Shown here: positions 1 through 7,149 of the stretch, one piece after another
How positions within the stretch are numbered: the stretch's first letter is position 1
How the letters are laid out: every line of letters begins with the position of its first letter
Source: Alistipes sp.
GTDB taxonomy: Bacteria > Bacteroidota > Bacteroidia > Bacteroidales > Rikenellaceae
DNA: 64,000 bases
Direction: 5' to 3'
NCBI GenBank assembly: GCA_031285405.1
Contig: JAITWH010000015.1
Location: 1 to 64,000, forward strand
Notes under the pieces: model-generated
What the model was told of the DNA's origin: nothing
The model's database searches: none
The model's input: the letters and a program-made list of their open reading frames with translations, nothing else
Translations under genes and position numbers: made by a program

Positions 1-4
1 TCGG

Positions 5-125
5 GCTAACGCCCTTTGTGCGGTTTTACTCCACCCACAGTTTGGGCAGGGGTCGTTGCTTCGCAACGCCCTATTGCCTGCCCAAACCGTCGCATACAGC
101 CGGAACGTTATGCGAAATACCGATG
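5..125. repeat. attC-like hairpin site upstream of the toxin-antitoxin cassette
   Basis: A long imperfect palindrome. An 11-bp stem (40-50 with 77-87) encloses a second stem (54-59 with 63-68). Outside it, GGCTAAC (5-11) faces GTTATGC (107-113), an arrangement resembling the R''...R' ends of integron attC sites. The right edge, GTTATGCGAAATACCGATG (107-125), recurs in inverted orientation at 876-894 with one mismatch. Calling it attC is inference: no integrase is visible, the R'' match is only partial, and the left edge touches the window border. Confidence 0.45.
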
Positions 126-176
126 AAAATCCAAACGATGTATAAAAAATTATACAGTTGATTTATTAGAATGATA

Positions 177-205
177 TTGCAATAAAATAGACCCTATTGT
201 ATAAT
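177..205 (+). promoter_or_regulatory. Sigma70-like promoter of the PIN toxin-antitoxin operon
   Basis: TTGCAA (177-182), a 17-nt spacer and TATAAT (200-205) lie just ahead of the AAGGAG ribosome site (213-218) and the GTG start at 225. This is the generic bacterial sigma70 layout, not the TAnnTTTG element found before other genes in this window, and fits an origin of the cassette outside the host lineage. The stretch is AT-rich, so chance resemblance is possible. Confidence 0.5.
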
Positions 206-224
206 CCTTAATAAGGAGTATATT

Positions 225-431
225 GTGCAAACTTATGAATTTAGTTCAATTGTTGAAAAGGAAGGAGTAATACATATCCCTCAACAATTTTTAAAGAAAA
301 TTTCTTCACCTGTAAAAGTTATTCTGCTTGCAGATGAAAAAAATCTTAAAGGTAGAAATAAACGTTTTTCCGCAATGGCATTAAAAACTGGTGGGTTTAG
401 GTTCAACAGGGAAGAAGCAAATGAAAGATAG
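225..431 (+). CDS. Antitoxin of a PIN-domain toxin-antitoxin pair
   Basis: A 68-residue protein starting at GTG 225, chosen because AAGGAG lies 6 nt upstream. It is followed, with an 11-nt overlap, by a PIN-domain toxin, the usual VapB-VapC arrangement, so its role as the toxin-binding partner and probable autoregulator is inferred from context. The N-terminal half could form a small beta-rich DNA-binding fold of the AbrB type, while the C-terminal third is basic and probably wraps the toxin; neither is proven. The gene is about 30 percent GC, far below its neighbours at about 60 percent, which points to recent acquisition together with the toxin. Confidence 0.7.
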   Translation: MQTYEFSSIVEKEGVIHIPQQFLKKISSPVKVILLADEKNLKGRNKRFSAMALKTGGFRFNREEANER

Positions 432-858
432 AATTTTTGTTGACTCAAATATTTTTATCTATTTGTATTCAACCGATGAACCAGAGAAACAAAATATTTC
501 AAATAAAATGATTGATAAATATCCATGTATTATTAGTACACAGGTTTTAAATGAATTTTGTAATGTTTGTTTGAAAAAATTTAATAAATCGGTAGAAGAA
601 ATTGAATTAGCACTTATTGAAATAAATGCAAATTGTGATGTTACACTGATTGATAATAATACGATTAAACAGGCACTCGAAATTCGTAAAATCTATGGAT
701 ATAGTTATTATGATTGTTTAATAGTTGCTTCAGCCTTACAATCAGATTGTAAATACTTGATTACTGAAGATATGGCTGATGGACAAATGATTAACAAAAA
801 ATTACGTATCATTAATATTTATTCAAACAACAATGTTGTAAAATATTTTGATATATAA
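421..858 (+). CDS. PIN-domain ribonuclease toxin (VapC-like)
   Basis: 145 residues from ATG 421, which overlaps the antitoxin stop by 11 nt. PIN-domain acidic positions are visible: the FVDSN motif near residue 8, a Glu in LNEF around residue 43, and the Asp of YYDCLIVASA near residue 100. Toxins of this family cleave RNA in a Mg-dependent way, commonly initiator tRNA or rRNA; the target here is unknown. A reading frame open from 391 would give 155 residues, but 421 fits the translational-coupling pattern. Base composition is very AT-rich like its antitoxin, and the pair sits between inverted repeats, suggesting a mobile cassette. Confidence 0.85.
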   Translation: MKDRIFVDSNIFIYLYSTDEPEKQNISNKMIDKYPCIISTQVLNEFCNVCLKKFNKSVEEIELALIEINANCDVTLIDNNTIKQALEIRKIYGYSYYDCLIVASALQSDCKYLITEDMADGQMINKKLRIINIYSNNNVVKYFDI

Positions 859-875
859 ATAAAATATTGCAAAAG

Positions 876-894
876 CATCGGTACTTCGCATAAC
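876..894 (-). repeat. Right inverted repeat of the toxin-antitoxin cassette
   Basis: CATCGGTACTTCGCATAAC is the reverse complement of 107-125 with one mismatch. It is followed by AGGACTGTATGCG, which again mirrors CGCATACAGCCGGAAC beside the left copy. The sequence from here to 1066 is GC-rich, contains small palindromes such as CCGTTCGGCGG, and encodes nothing I can support. Confidence 0.6.
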
Positions 895-1066
895 AGGACT
901 GTATGCGTTCCGACGCCGTTCGGCGGCTCCAGGGTTCCGCAAAACCGCAGTCGGTGTGGTGTGGTTCTACATCTACGCCTGCCATTTGTAAACCGTTCGG
1001 CGCACGGGCTGCCACAAATTCTCAATCCCTACCCAACTCGTCTGACAATCCAGCCAACTGCCTGCA

Positions 1067-1098
1067 TTTGCAGGAGTTGTAATTGGGTTGTATCTTTG
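1067..1098 (+). promoter_or_regulatory. Bacteroidetes-type promoter of the FISUMP lipoprotein gene
   Basis: TTTG (1067-1070), 20 nt, then TATCTTTG (1091-1098), matching the Bacteroides -33/-7 pattern. The ATG at 1103 is only 4 nt beyond the -7 box, so the transcript is probably leaderless. Confidence 0.75.
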
Positions 1099-1102
1099 CG
1101 GC

Positions 1103-2830
1103 ATGAAAAAGATTATCATTTGGGTTGTGGCGGCTGCGGCGCTGTTGGGAGCAGGGGGCGTCTGCACATTCACCTCCTGCGACACGGGTGATGGCCCGGG
1201 CGGCAAGAGCATCGCCCTGGACGAACAACAGGGGATGATAAACGCCGGCAAGGGCGGGCGGGCAACCTATAAAATAACCACGAACATCGCCGACGAAAAC
1301 CGATTCGGCGTGACGTGGTACACATCTCAAGACGGAAAGACCGTCACCCTGACCCCCAAGGGCGTGACGTCCGATGGCGGCTATCTGCAAAACCCCGGTT
1401 GGCTATACATATCGGCCTCGGAGGAGGTAGTGCAGGGCGAATACTTCTTTCGCGTCACTTGCGACGGCGCAACCTCCGCCGTTGCGAAGCTGACCGTGGG
1501 CGGAACGGTGGACGAGATGCTCAACGTAACCGTGGACGAACAACGGGGCACGATAACCGCCGGCAAGAGAGGGCAGGCGACGTTCGCCGTGACCACCCGA
1601 AACATCGAGAACGGCAGTTGGGTCAACGTGCGCTGGTACGACAACCCCGAGGGAACGGGCAACGGCTCCGGCAATCCTTACGGGATGGATTACAGAGGAT
1701 ACCCCGATGTAACGGAATACCCCGACGTGACGATAGAGAACAACGCCGCCACGGTGACGATGACCACCGATGAGTTCACGACGGCGGGCGAATTCTTCTT
1801 CAAAGTCGTCGTCAACAACAAATTATACTCCAATGTGGCGAAGTTGACTGTGTTGCCCCAACCGGAGTTCTCCATCGCGATCGAAGTTGTGGGTGACGGC
1901 ACGACAAGGGCGAGCGTCAGAGGCGCGACCGTCGAAAAAACGGTCGAGGGAGCAACTGTCGATCTCAACGCGTGGGCCGACGAAGAGCATGTTTTCGTGC
2001 GGTGGACAGCTCTTTCGGGCGGGATAACCATCATGCCCGACGCCACGGCAAGCGTCGCCAGTTTCACCATGCCCGCCGCCGATGTGAGCCTCAGAGCCGA
2101 GTTCGAAACGACGCTGACCACCGGCATATCGTTAGACAGAGATGCGATCACCATGACCGAGGGTACGAGCGAGACGCTGATTGCAACTGTCTCTCCCGAA
2201 ACCGCCCGAAACAAAGACGTCAGATGGTCGAGCGGCAAGGAGTCTGTCGCCGCCGTGGGTCAACATGACGGTGTAATAACCGCCGTGGCTCCAGGCACGA
2301 CTACTATCACCGCCGTTTCGAGCGGAAATGAGAACATCAAGGCGACCTGCGTCGTGACGGTTACCGAGGCGGTCTCAATGATTATCGCCGGCACAGAGTG
2401 GGCGACGCGCAATGTAGACTTGGCGGGGAGGTTTGTCACCCGAGCCGAGGAGTACGGCGAGTATTTCACCTTAGCGGAGGCGCAGGCCGCCTGTCCCGCG
2501 GGGTGGCGCTTGCCGAGTTGGAGCGAGTTCGAAACGCTTGTCGCCGCCGCCGGAAGTTCCGGCTATCGTGGAGGATTTATAAACGGAGTGGCCGGAGCAA
2601 GGTTGGGCAACGCCGACGGTGCGATATTCCTGCCCGCCGCGGGGTATGTCGACACCTCTTGGGGCGACATGGTTAAGGGAACCAACGGCTACTATCTGTC
2701 GTCCACGCCCTCCACGACATCGGAGGGCTATGCCTGTTGCCTGAACTTCGCACATGGCAACGTGTCCGACACCCCGAGCAATGCCGATCTCCAAGACAGT
2801 TATTCCGTTCGCTGCGTTCGTGACAAATAA
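1103..2830 (+). CDS. Surface lipoprotein with Ig-like, InlB-repeat-like, Big2 and FISUMP domains
   Basis: 575 residues from ATG 1103. A hydrophobic signal segment ends in FTSC, a lipobox-like site, followed by an Asp/Gly-rich stretch. Two similar Ig-like modules (about 35-130 and 140-250, each opening with a DEQxG...AGK pattern) precede an InlB-B-repeat-like module (about 255-330), a Big2 domain (about 335-420) and a C-terminal FISUMP-type domain (about 425-575; WATRNVD, CPAGWRLPSWSEF, YYLSS, VRCV). Such proteins are exported surface modules of unknown ligand in Bacteroidetes. Its first 18 codons are almost identical at DNA level to those of the next gene, mltG, suggesting the signal peptide was copied from there. 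No enzymatic function is assigned. Confidence 0.85.
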   Translation: MKKIIIWVVAAAALLGAGGVCTFTSCDTGDGPGGKSIALDEQQGMINAGKGGRATYKITTNIADENRFGVTWYTSQDGKTVTLTPKGVTSDGGYLQNPGWLYISASEEVVQGEYFFRVTCDGATSAVAKLTVGGTVDEMLNVTVDEQRGTITAGKRGQATFAVTTRNIENGSWVNVRWYDNPEGTGNGSGNPYGMDYRGYPDVTEYPDVTIENNAATVTMTTDEFTTAGEFFFKVVVNNKLYSNVAKLTVLPQPEFSIAIEVVGDGTTRASVRGATVEKTVEGATVDLNAWADEEHVFVRWTALSGGITIMPDATASVASFTMPAADVSLRAEFETTLTTGISLDRDAITMTEGTSETLIATVSPETARNKDVRWSSGKESVAAVGQHDGVITAVAPGTTTITAVSSGNENIKATCVVTVTEAVSMIIAGTEWATRNVDLAGRFVTRAEEYGEYFTLAEAQAACPAGWRLPSWSEFETLVAAAGSSGYRGGFINGVAGARLGNADGAIFLPAAGYVDTSWGDMVKGTNGYYLSSTPSTTSEGYACCLNFAHGNVSDTPSNADLQDSYSVRCVRDK

Positions 2831-2858
2831 GAACACTCGCTGTGTTCGTGACAAATAA
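2810..2858 (+). repeat. Tandem 21-bp duplication at the lipoprotein stop codon
   Basis: The sequence around the stop codon (2810-2830) recurs at 2838-2858 with a single substitution. It probably arose by slippage or during the event that placed the lipoprotein gene beside mltG. Confidence 0.7.
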
Positions 2859-2874
2859 AACCAGAAGTCAAAAT

Positions 2875-3894
2875 ATGAAAAAGATAATCATTTGGGTTGT
2901 GGCGGCTGTGGGGCTGTTGGGGGTGGGGGCTGCGGCGGCGGTGTGGCACGTTGCGCGGGCTAACGCCGTGCTGCATGCCGGATCGCTCTATATTCCCACC
3001 GGCACCGACTATGCGACGCTCGTGGACTCGCTGCGGGCGGGCGAAAAAATCCGTTTTACGAGGCCGTTTGAGCTCTATTCGCGACGAATCGGTCTTACCG
3101 AAAAGGTCGAGCCGGGGCACTATACTCTGCGCGAGGGGATGAATATCATTGAGTTGGCGCGCATGCTGAACCTTGGTGAGCAGACCCCCGTCGATGTCGT
3201 TGTGCGTTCGTCGCGCCTGCCCGAGATTCTTGCCGCTCGTGTGGCGACGCAACTTGAGGTCGACTCGGCGGCGCTGCATGAGGCGATGCGCGACCCCGAG
3301 ACGTTGCGGGAATATGGGTTTGCCAATGAGTTGGAGATGTTCTCGATATTTGTGCCCAACACCTACGAGATGTGGTGGACGGCGACCCCCGCGGAGTTCG
3401 TCACGCGCATGAAGAGGGAGTACGACCGTTTCTGGAGCAGCGACCGCACCGCCAAACTTGCCCGCACACGACTCAGCCGTATGGAGGTGATCACACTTGC
3501 GTCGATACTCGTCGAGGAGACCCTCAAGACCGATGAGATGCCCACAATGGCGGGTGTGTATATCAATCGTCTGCGCGTCGGAATGCCGCTTCAGGCCGAC
3601 CCGACGGTGAAGTATGCTCTCGGGGATTTTGCGTTGAGGCGCGTCCTGAACCGCCACCTGCGCACCCCCTCGCCATACAACACCTATGTGAATCGTGGCC
3701 TGCCGCCCACTCCTATCAACATGCCCTCCATCGCGGCTATCGACGCGGTGCTGGGGTTCGTGGAGCACCGGTATATCTATTTCTGCGCGCGCGAGGACTT
3801 CTCCGGCTACCACAACTTTGCCGAGACCTACTCACAACACTTGGTGAACGCCCGAAAATATACGGCGGAGCTTAATCGGCGGGGGATAAGGTGA
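2875..3894 (+). CDS. mltG: Endolytic murein transglycosylase MltG (YceG family)
   Basis: 339 residues from ATG 2875. An N-terminal membrane anchor (about 4-24) leads to a periplasmic YceG domain. The conserved core is visible: the ASILVEET segment with Glu214/215 (catalytic Glu region), GVYINRLRVGMPLQADPT, SPYNTY and GLPPTPINMPS. The enzyme cuts nascent glycan strands at the inner membrane and terminates their polymerisation. Length is normal for the family. It lies 44 nt after the lipoprotein stop with no clear promoter, so read-through from 1091 is likely. The first 18 codons duplicate those of the upstream gene. Confidence 0.93.
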   Translation: MKKIIIWVVAAVGLLGVGAAAAVWHVARANAVLHAGSLYIPTGTDYATLVDSLRAGEKIRFTRPFELYSRRIGLTEKVEPGHYTLREGMNIIELARMLNLGEQTPVDVVVRSSRLPEILAARVATQLEVDSAALHEAMRDPETLREYGFANELEMFSIFVPNTYEMWWTATPAEFVTRMKREYDRFWSSDRTAKLARTRLSRMEVITLASILVEETLKTDEMPTMAGVYINRLRVGMPLQADPTVKYALGDFALRRVLNRHLRTPSPYNTYVNRGLPPTPINMPSIAAIDAVLGFVEHRYIYFCAREDFSGYHNFAETYSQHLVNARKYTAELNRRGIR

Positions 3895-3896
3895 TC

Positions 3897-3917
3897 ATGA
3901 CTATTGTCAATAGTCAT
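3897..3917. terminator. Hairpin after mltG
   Basis: ATGACTATT and AATAGTCAT form a perfect 9-bp stem with a 3-nt loop three bases after the mltG stop. There is no strong T-run, so a terminator role is tentative. It lies between two convergent genes. Confidence 0.4.
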
Positions 3918-3962
3918 AAATGAACACGATGTGGTTGTCAAGCAAGGATGTGAATCGAACTT

Positions 3963-5726
3963 TTATTTTATGCTTTCTACGGCAGCTTCTTGGTTTAACT
4001 TGTCTAAAATGTTGGTTAGCTCGAAATAAAAATCTTGTACGGAAACGTATTGTTTTCCCTCTTTTTCATAGGGAGTACGAATTGATTTGATTTCTCCAGT
4101 CCGACAGTTTTCTATTTTTATTTCACGTCCTTTATGGTAATAAGAACCCTCGTCCTGGTAGATGTGTTTTACCTTAAACTCACCCCTTTGGTATGTAAAT
4201 GGTTTATTATTGGCGTCTAATATCTGAATCTTTGGCCAAAAATAATCTTTGTCATACTGTGTTTTGTATGGCTCGCCAAAATAAAATGCGCCATACATCT
4301 CAATATCGGAAAAAGATTCGGTTTTCTCCATTAAGGATTCCCAAGAGTCAGCCTCAATAGCCATATACCCTTTATTTGCAATAATTGCAAAATACCGATC
4401 TGCCATAGTCGCCTTTTTTGTTTTTTTCGCCGAAGTCGCAGCCGCGGCTGAAGCCGAAGCCGCAGCCGCAGCCGGAACAGCAGCAGTTTCCGAAGTTGCC
4501 GCCGCAACAGCCGCCCCCGTCGTCGAGCCTCTCGCCTCCAGAGCCCGATCCAGCTCTAAGGTAAAGTCGCTGAGGACGTTCATGTAGTTGATGAAGGCCT
4601 CGTAGGCTGAGCCGTAGGGGTTGAAGTAGGTGTGCACGTCGCCGTCGGAGAGCCACTTGGTGGCCATGTAGTAGAAGTGGTCGGAGTTCTGCAAAAAACT
4701 CCACACAAAGTCGAAGTCGGGGTTCGCAACCTCGCGCACCTTGCCGCCCAACGCGTAGAGCTTCGAAAACGCCTCGTCCTGCAGCTCGTTGCCCAGCCAC
4801 GCCGTCACGTCCCTCTCCTCGTCGGCCCAACTCATGGCGTGGGGCGAGTGGAGGATCGCCACGGGTTGATATTTGGCGGCGGTCTCGCTCACCGTCGCAA
4901 ACTCAAGGCCGCGCCCCTTTGCCAAAGCCACATCGGGCAGGCGCGCCATGAAGTCGAAAATTCCGCTGTCGGCCCACTGGTGCTCGCCGAAAGTTTCGTA
5001 GTCCATAAACAGATTGACCACCTCGCCCGGGTTCGAGTCGTCGGCCAGCCAGCCCACATACTTCTCGGCCGTCAGCGGCCACTCGTCCCACCCGCGGTTG
5101 GAGAACCTGAAGGCTATGTCGTCGCTCAGCTTGTAGTTCCTCAGCAGCAGCCTCAGCTTCTGGTCGAGCGCGCCGGCGTAGAGGTAGTTGGGCGACTTCC
5201 ACCCCAACACGTGCCGCGCCCCCTCGGCAAGCATCGTCTTGAACCCCATCGCCGCGACCTCGGCCCCGATGACGTCGGAGTAGATCAGCTCGGTGTTGCG
5301 AAACGCCCTCGGCCGCTGACCGAACTCAGTCTCGATCGCCCCTGCGTGGCGCGTCACCTCGCGGCGGAACTCCTCCATGTCGATCAGCGAGGCGAGCGAG
5401 TGCGAATAGGTCTCGGCCAGAAACTCCACGTGGCCCGTCGCGGCCAACTTCCGGAACGACTCCAGCACCTCGGGCGCGTAGGCTCTGAACTGCTCGATGG
5501 CCGGGCCCGAGATTGAAAACGTCACGCGGAACGCCCCCTTGTGCTCCTCGATCAGCTTCAACAGCAGCGCGTTCATGGGCAGGTAGCACCTCCGCGCCAC
5601 CTTCTGCATGATGGATCGGTTGGCCGCGTCGTCGAGGTAGTTGTGGCTCGTACCCATGTCGAAGAACCGATACTTGCGCAGCCTCATCGGCTGGTGAACC
5701 TGGAAGTAGAGACAGATGGTTTTCAT
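3963..5726 (-). CDS. GH57 alpha-glucan hydrolase with AT-rich C-terminal extra domain
   Basis: 587 residues. Residues 1-395 are a GH57 catalytic region: VHQP (10-13), RNTELIY with probable nucleophile Glu146, and MDYETFGEHQW with probable acid Asp242. Family members hydrolyse or rearrange alpha-1,4-glucans; here the enzyme sits downstream of a GT4 glycosyltransferase and a debranching enzyme, so intracellular glycogen metabolism is likely. An Ala/Ser/Thr-rich linker (about 398-440) joins a 147-residue tail beginning with Met441 (codon at 4406-4404). The tail is Tyr/Lys/Glu-rich, clearly lower in GC and of no family I recognise. Bacteroidetes GH57 proteins I recall lack it, so this looks like fusion with a formerly separate gene. 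Confidence 0.9.
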   Translation of the reverse strand: MKTICLYFQVHQPMRLRKYRFFDMGTSHNYLDDAANRSIMQKVARRCYLPMNALLLKLIEEHKGAFRVTFSISGPAIEQFRAYAPEVLESFRKLAATGHVEFLAETYSHSLASLIDMEEFRREVTRHAGAIETEFGQRPRAFRNTELIYSDVIGAEVAAMGFKTMLAEGARHVLGWKSPNYLYAGALDQKLRLLLRNYKLSDDIAFRFSNRGWDEWPLTAEKYVGWLADDSNPGEVVNLFMDYETFGEHQWADSGIFDFMARLPDVALAKGRGLEFATVSETAAKYQPVAILHSPHAMSWADEERDVTAWLGNELQDEAFSKLYALGGKVREVANPDFDFVWSFLQNSDHFYYMATKWLSDGDVHTYFNPYGSAYEAFINYMNVLSDFTLELDRALEARGSTTGAAVAAATSETAAVPAAAAASASAAAATSAKKTKKATMADRYFAIIANKGYMAIEADSWESLMEKTESFSDIEMYGAFYFGEPYKTQYDKDYFWPKIQILDANNKPFTYQRGEFKVKHIYQDEGSYYHKGREIKIENCRTGEIKSIRTPYEKEGKQYVSVQDFYFELTNILDKLNQEAAVESIK

Positions 5727-5737
5727 ATCTTAAAATT

Positions 5738-5861
5738 TAATCATGAATCATGAATCATGAATCGAGGTGTGCTTCGCACGTATATAATTTCGCGTTAGCT
5801 AAAATCGCTGCGGCCGTTGCCGCCGTTAGCCAATTCATGATTCATAATTCATGATTCATGA
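5738..5861. repeat. CATGAATC-word intergenic element, copy 1
   Basis: Short words (ATCATGAATC repeated on the left, the inverse on the right) flank a core containing GTGTGCTTCGCACGTATATA and a GCGTTAGCTAAAATCGC segment. The same core recurs at about 23917-23990. The right arm encodes the last residues and stop codon of the GT4 gene. Confidence 0.75.
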
Positions 5862-7149
5862 TTGAAATAGCGTCCTGGTAAACTTTCTTGACCTTTGCGG
5901 CGGCGTTGTCCCACTTCAGGCCGGTTACCTCTTCGAGTCCCTTCGACGAGAACATCTTCCCGAGGGCGGGGTACTTCACGAGGGCGTAGATGGCGTCGGC
6001 CATCTCGTCGACATCCCAATAGTCGACCTTGACGGCGTACTCCAACACCTCGGCCACGCCGCTCTGCTTCGAGATGATCACCGGCACGTTCGACCGCATA
6101 GCCTCCAGCGGCGAGATTCCGAACGGCTCCGACACCGACGGCATCACATACACGTCGCTCAGCGCAAACATCTTCTGCACGTCGTCGCCCTTGAGGAAGC
6201 CCGTGAAATGGAACCTGTCGGCGATGCCCAGCGCCGCCACCCTTCGTACAACGTGGTTCATCATGTCGCCGCTGCCGGCCATCACGAACCTCACGCCGGG
6301 CAATCTTTTTAAAACTTTCGCCGCAGCCTCCACGAAGTAGTCGGGCCCCTTCTGATATGTGATGCGCCCGAGGAAGGTGACGATCTTGTCCTCCACCCCG
6401 CGCTCGACCTCTCCGCTCTCGGTGCCCGAAAACCTCACCGCGTTGTGCACCGTGACCACCTTGTCGGCCGCGATGCCATACTTCTCGACGACGATGTTGC
6501 GCGTCAGGTTGCTCACGGCGATCACCCGATCGGCCGCCTCCATCCCCGCGCGCTCTATGTCGTAGACCGCGCGGTTGACATTCTCGCCGCTGCGGTCATA
6601 CTCCGTGGCGTGCATGTGAACCACCAACGGCTTGCCGCTCACAGCCTTGGCCGCGATGCCGGCGTAGTAGGTCAACCAGTCGTGGGCGTGTATCACGTCG
6701 AACTCGCCCTCCATCTGCCGCGCCACCTCGGCCGCCACCATCGCGTAGCGCGCCACCTCCTCCATCAGGTTCTCGCCGTAGCGTCCCGAGAAGGCGAAAC
6801 GTCCCGTCCAGATGTCGTCGCAGGTGCTCACGCTGCCCGTTCGGCGCCACTCCTCGATCCGCTCGAAGTACTCCTCGGGCGAGGCGTAGGGGATCAGGTT
6901 CGAGTCGATCTCGACGAAGGTCATCCTGTCCCAGATATCCTTATGGCGCACGTCGCCGAACCGCGTCATCACCTCCGAGGCGTTCACCACTCGGGCGAAG
7001 CGCTGATCCTCGTCGCCGTAGGCCTTGGGGACGACCATCTTCACCTCGACTCCGTGTTTGGCAAGGCCGCGCGTCAACCCGTAGGTCGCCGTGCCCAGCC
7101 CTCCGGCAATATGCGGCGGGAACTCCCAACCAAACATTAGAACTTTCAT
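5842..7149 (-). CDS. GT4 family glycosyltransferase of the glycogen cluster
   Basis: 435 residues from ATG 7149, whose ATGA overlaps the stop of the upstream debranching enzyme. N-terminal MFGWEFPPHIAGGLG with its Gly-rich loop, HAHDWLT in the acceptor domain, GRITYQKG, and the EPFGISPLEA motif (E-x7-E) mark a retaining GT-B enzyme of family GT4. In this context it probably elongates alpha-glucan from a nucleotide sugar, but donor and acceptor cannot be read from sequence. An in-frame extension to 7623 exists but runs through the coding sequence of the upstream gene and is rejected. The C-terminus (IMNHEL) is encoded by the repeat at 5738-5861. Confidence 0.9.
   Translation of the reverse strand: MKVLMFGWEFPPHIAGGLGTATYGLTRGLAKHGVEVKMVVPKAYGDEDQRFARVVNASEVMTRFGDVRHKDIWDRMTFVEIDSNLIPYASPEEYFERIEEWRRTGSVSTCDDIWTGRFAFSGRYGENLMEEVARYAMVAAEVARQMEGEFDVIHAHDWLTYYAGIAAKAVSGKPLVVHMHATEYDRSGENVNRAVYDIERAGMEAADRVIAVSNLTRNIVVEKYGIAADKVVTVHNAVRFSGTESGEVERGVEDKIVTFLGRITYQKGPDYFVEAAAKVLKRLPGVRFVMAGSGDMMNHVVRRVAALGIADRFHFTGFLKGDDVQKMFALSDVYVMPSVSEPFGISPLEAMRSNVPVIISKQSGVAEVLEYAVKVDYWDVDEMADAIYALVKYPALGKMFSSKGLEEVTGLKWDNAAAKVKKVYQDAISIMNHEL

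Noticed and set aside
819..1390. Overlapping open frames on the minus strand around the toxin-antitoxin cassette boundary
   Set aside because: They have no recognisable domains, cross the inverted repeat and promoter, and lie antisense to the supported lipoprotein gene.
2800..3813. A 337-codon open frame antisense to mltG
   Set aside because: It is a GC-rich shadow of mltG: His/Arg-rich, no domain, no promoter or ribosome site.
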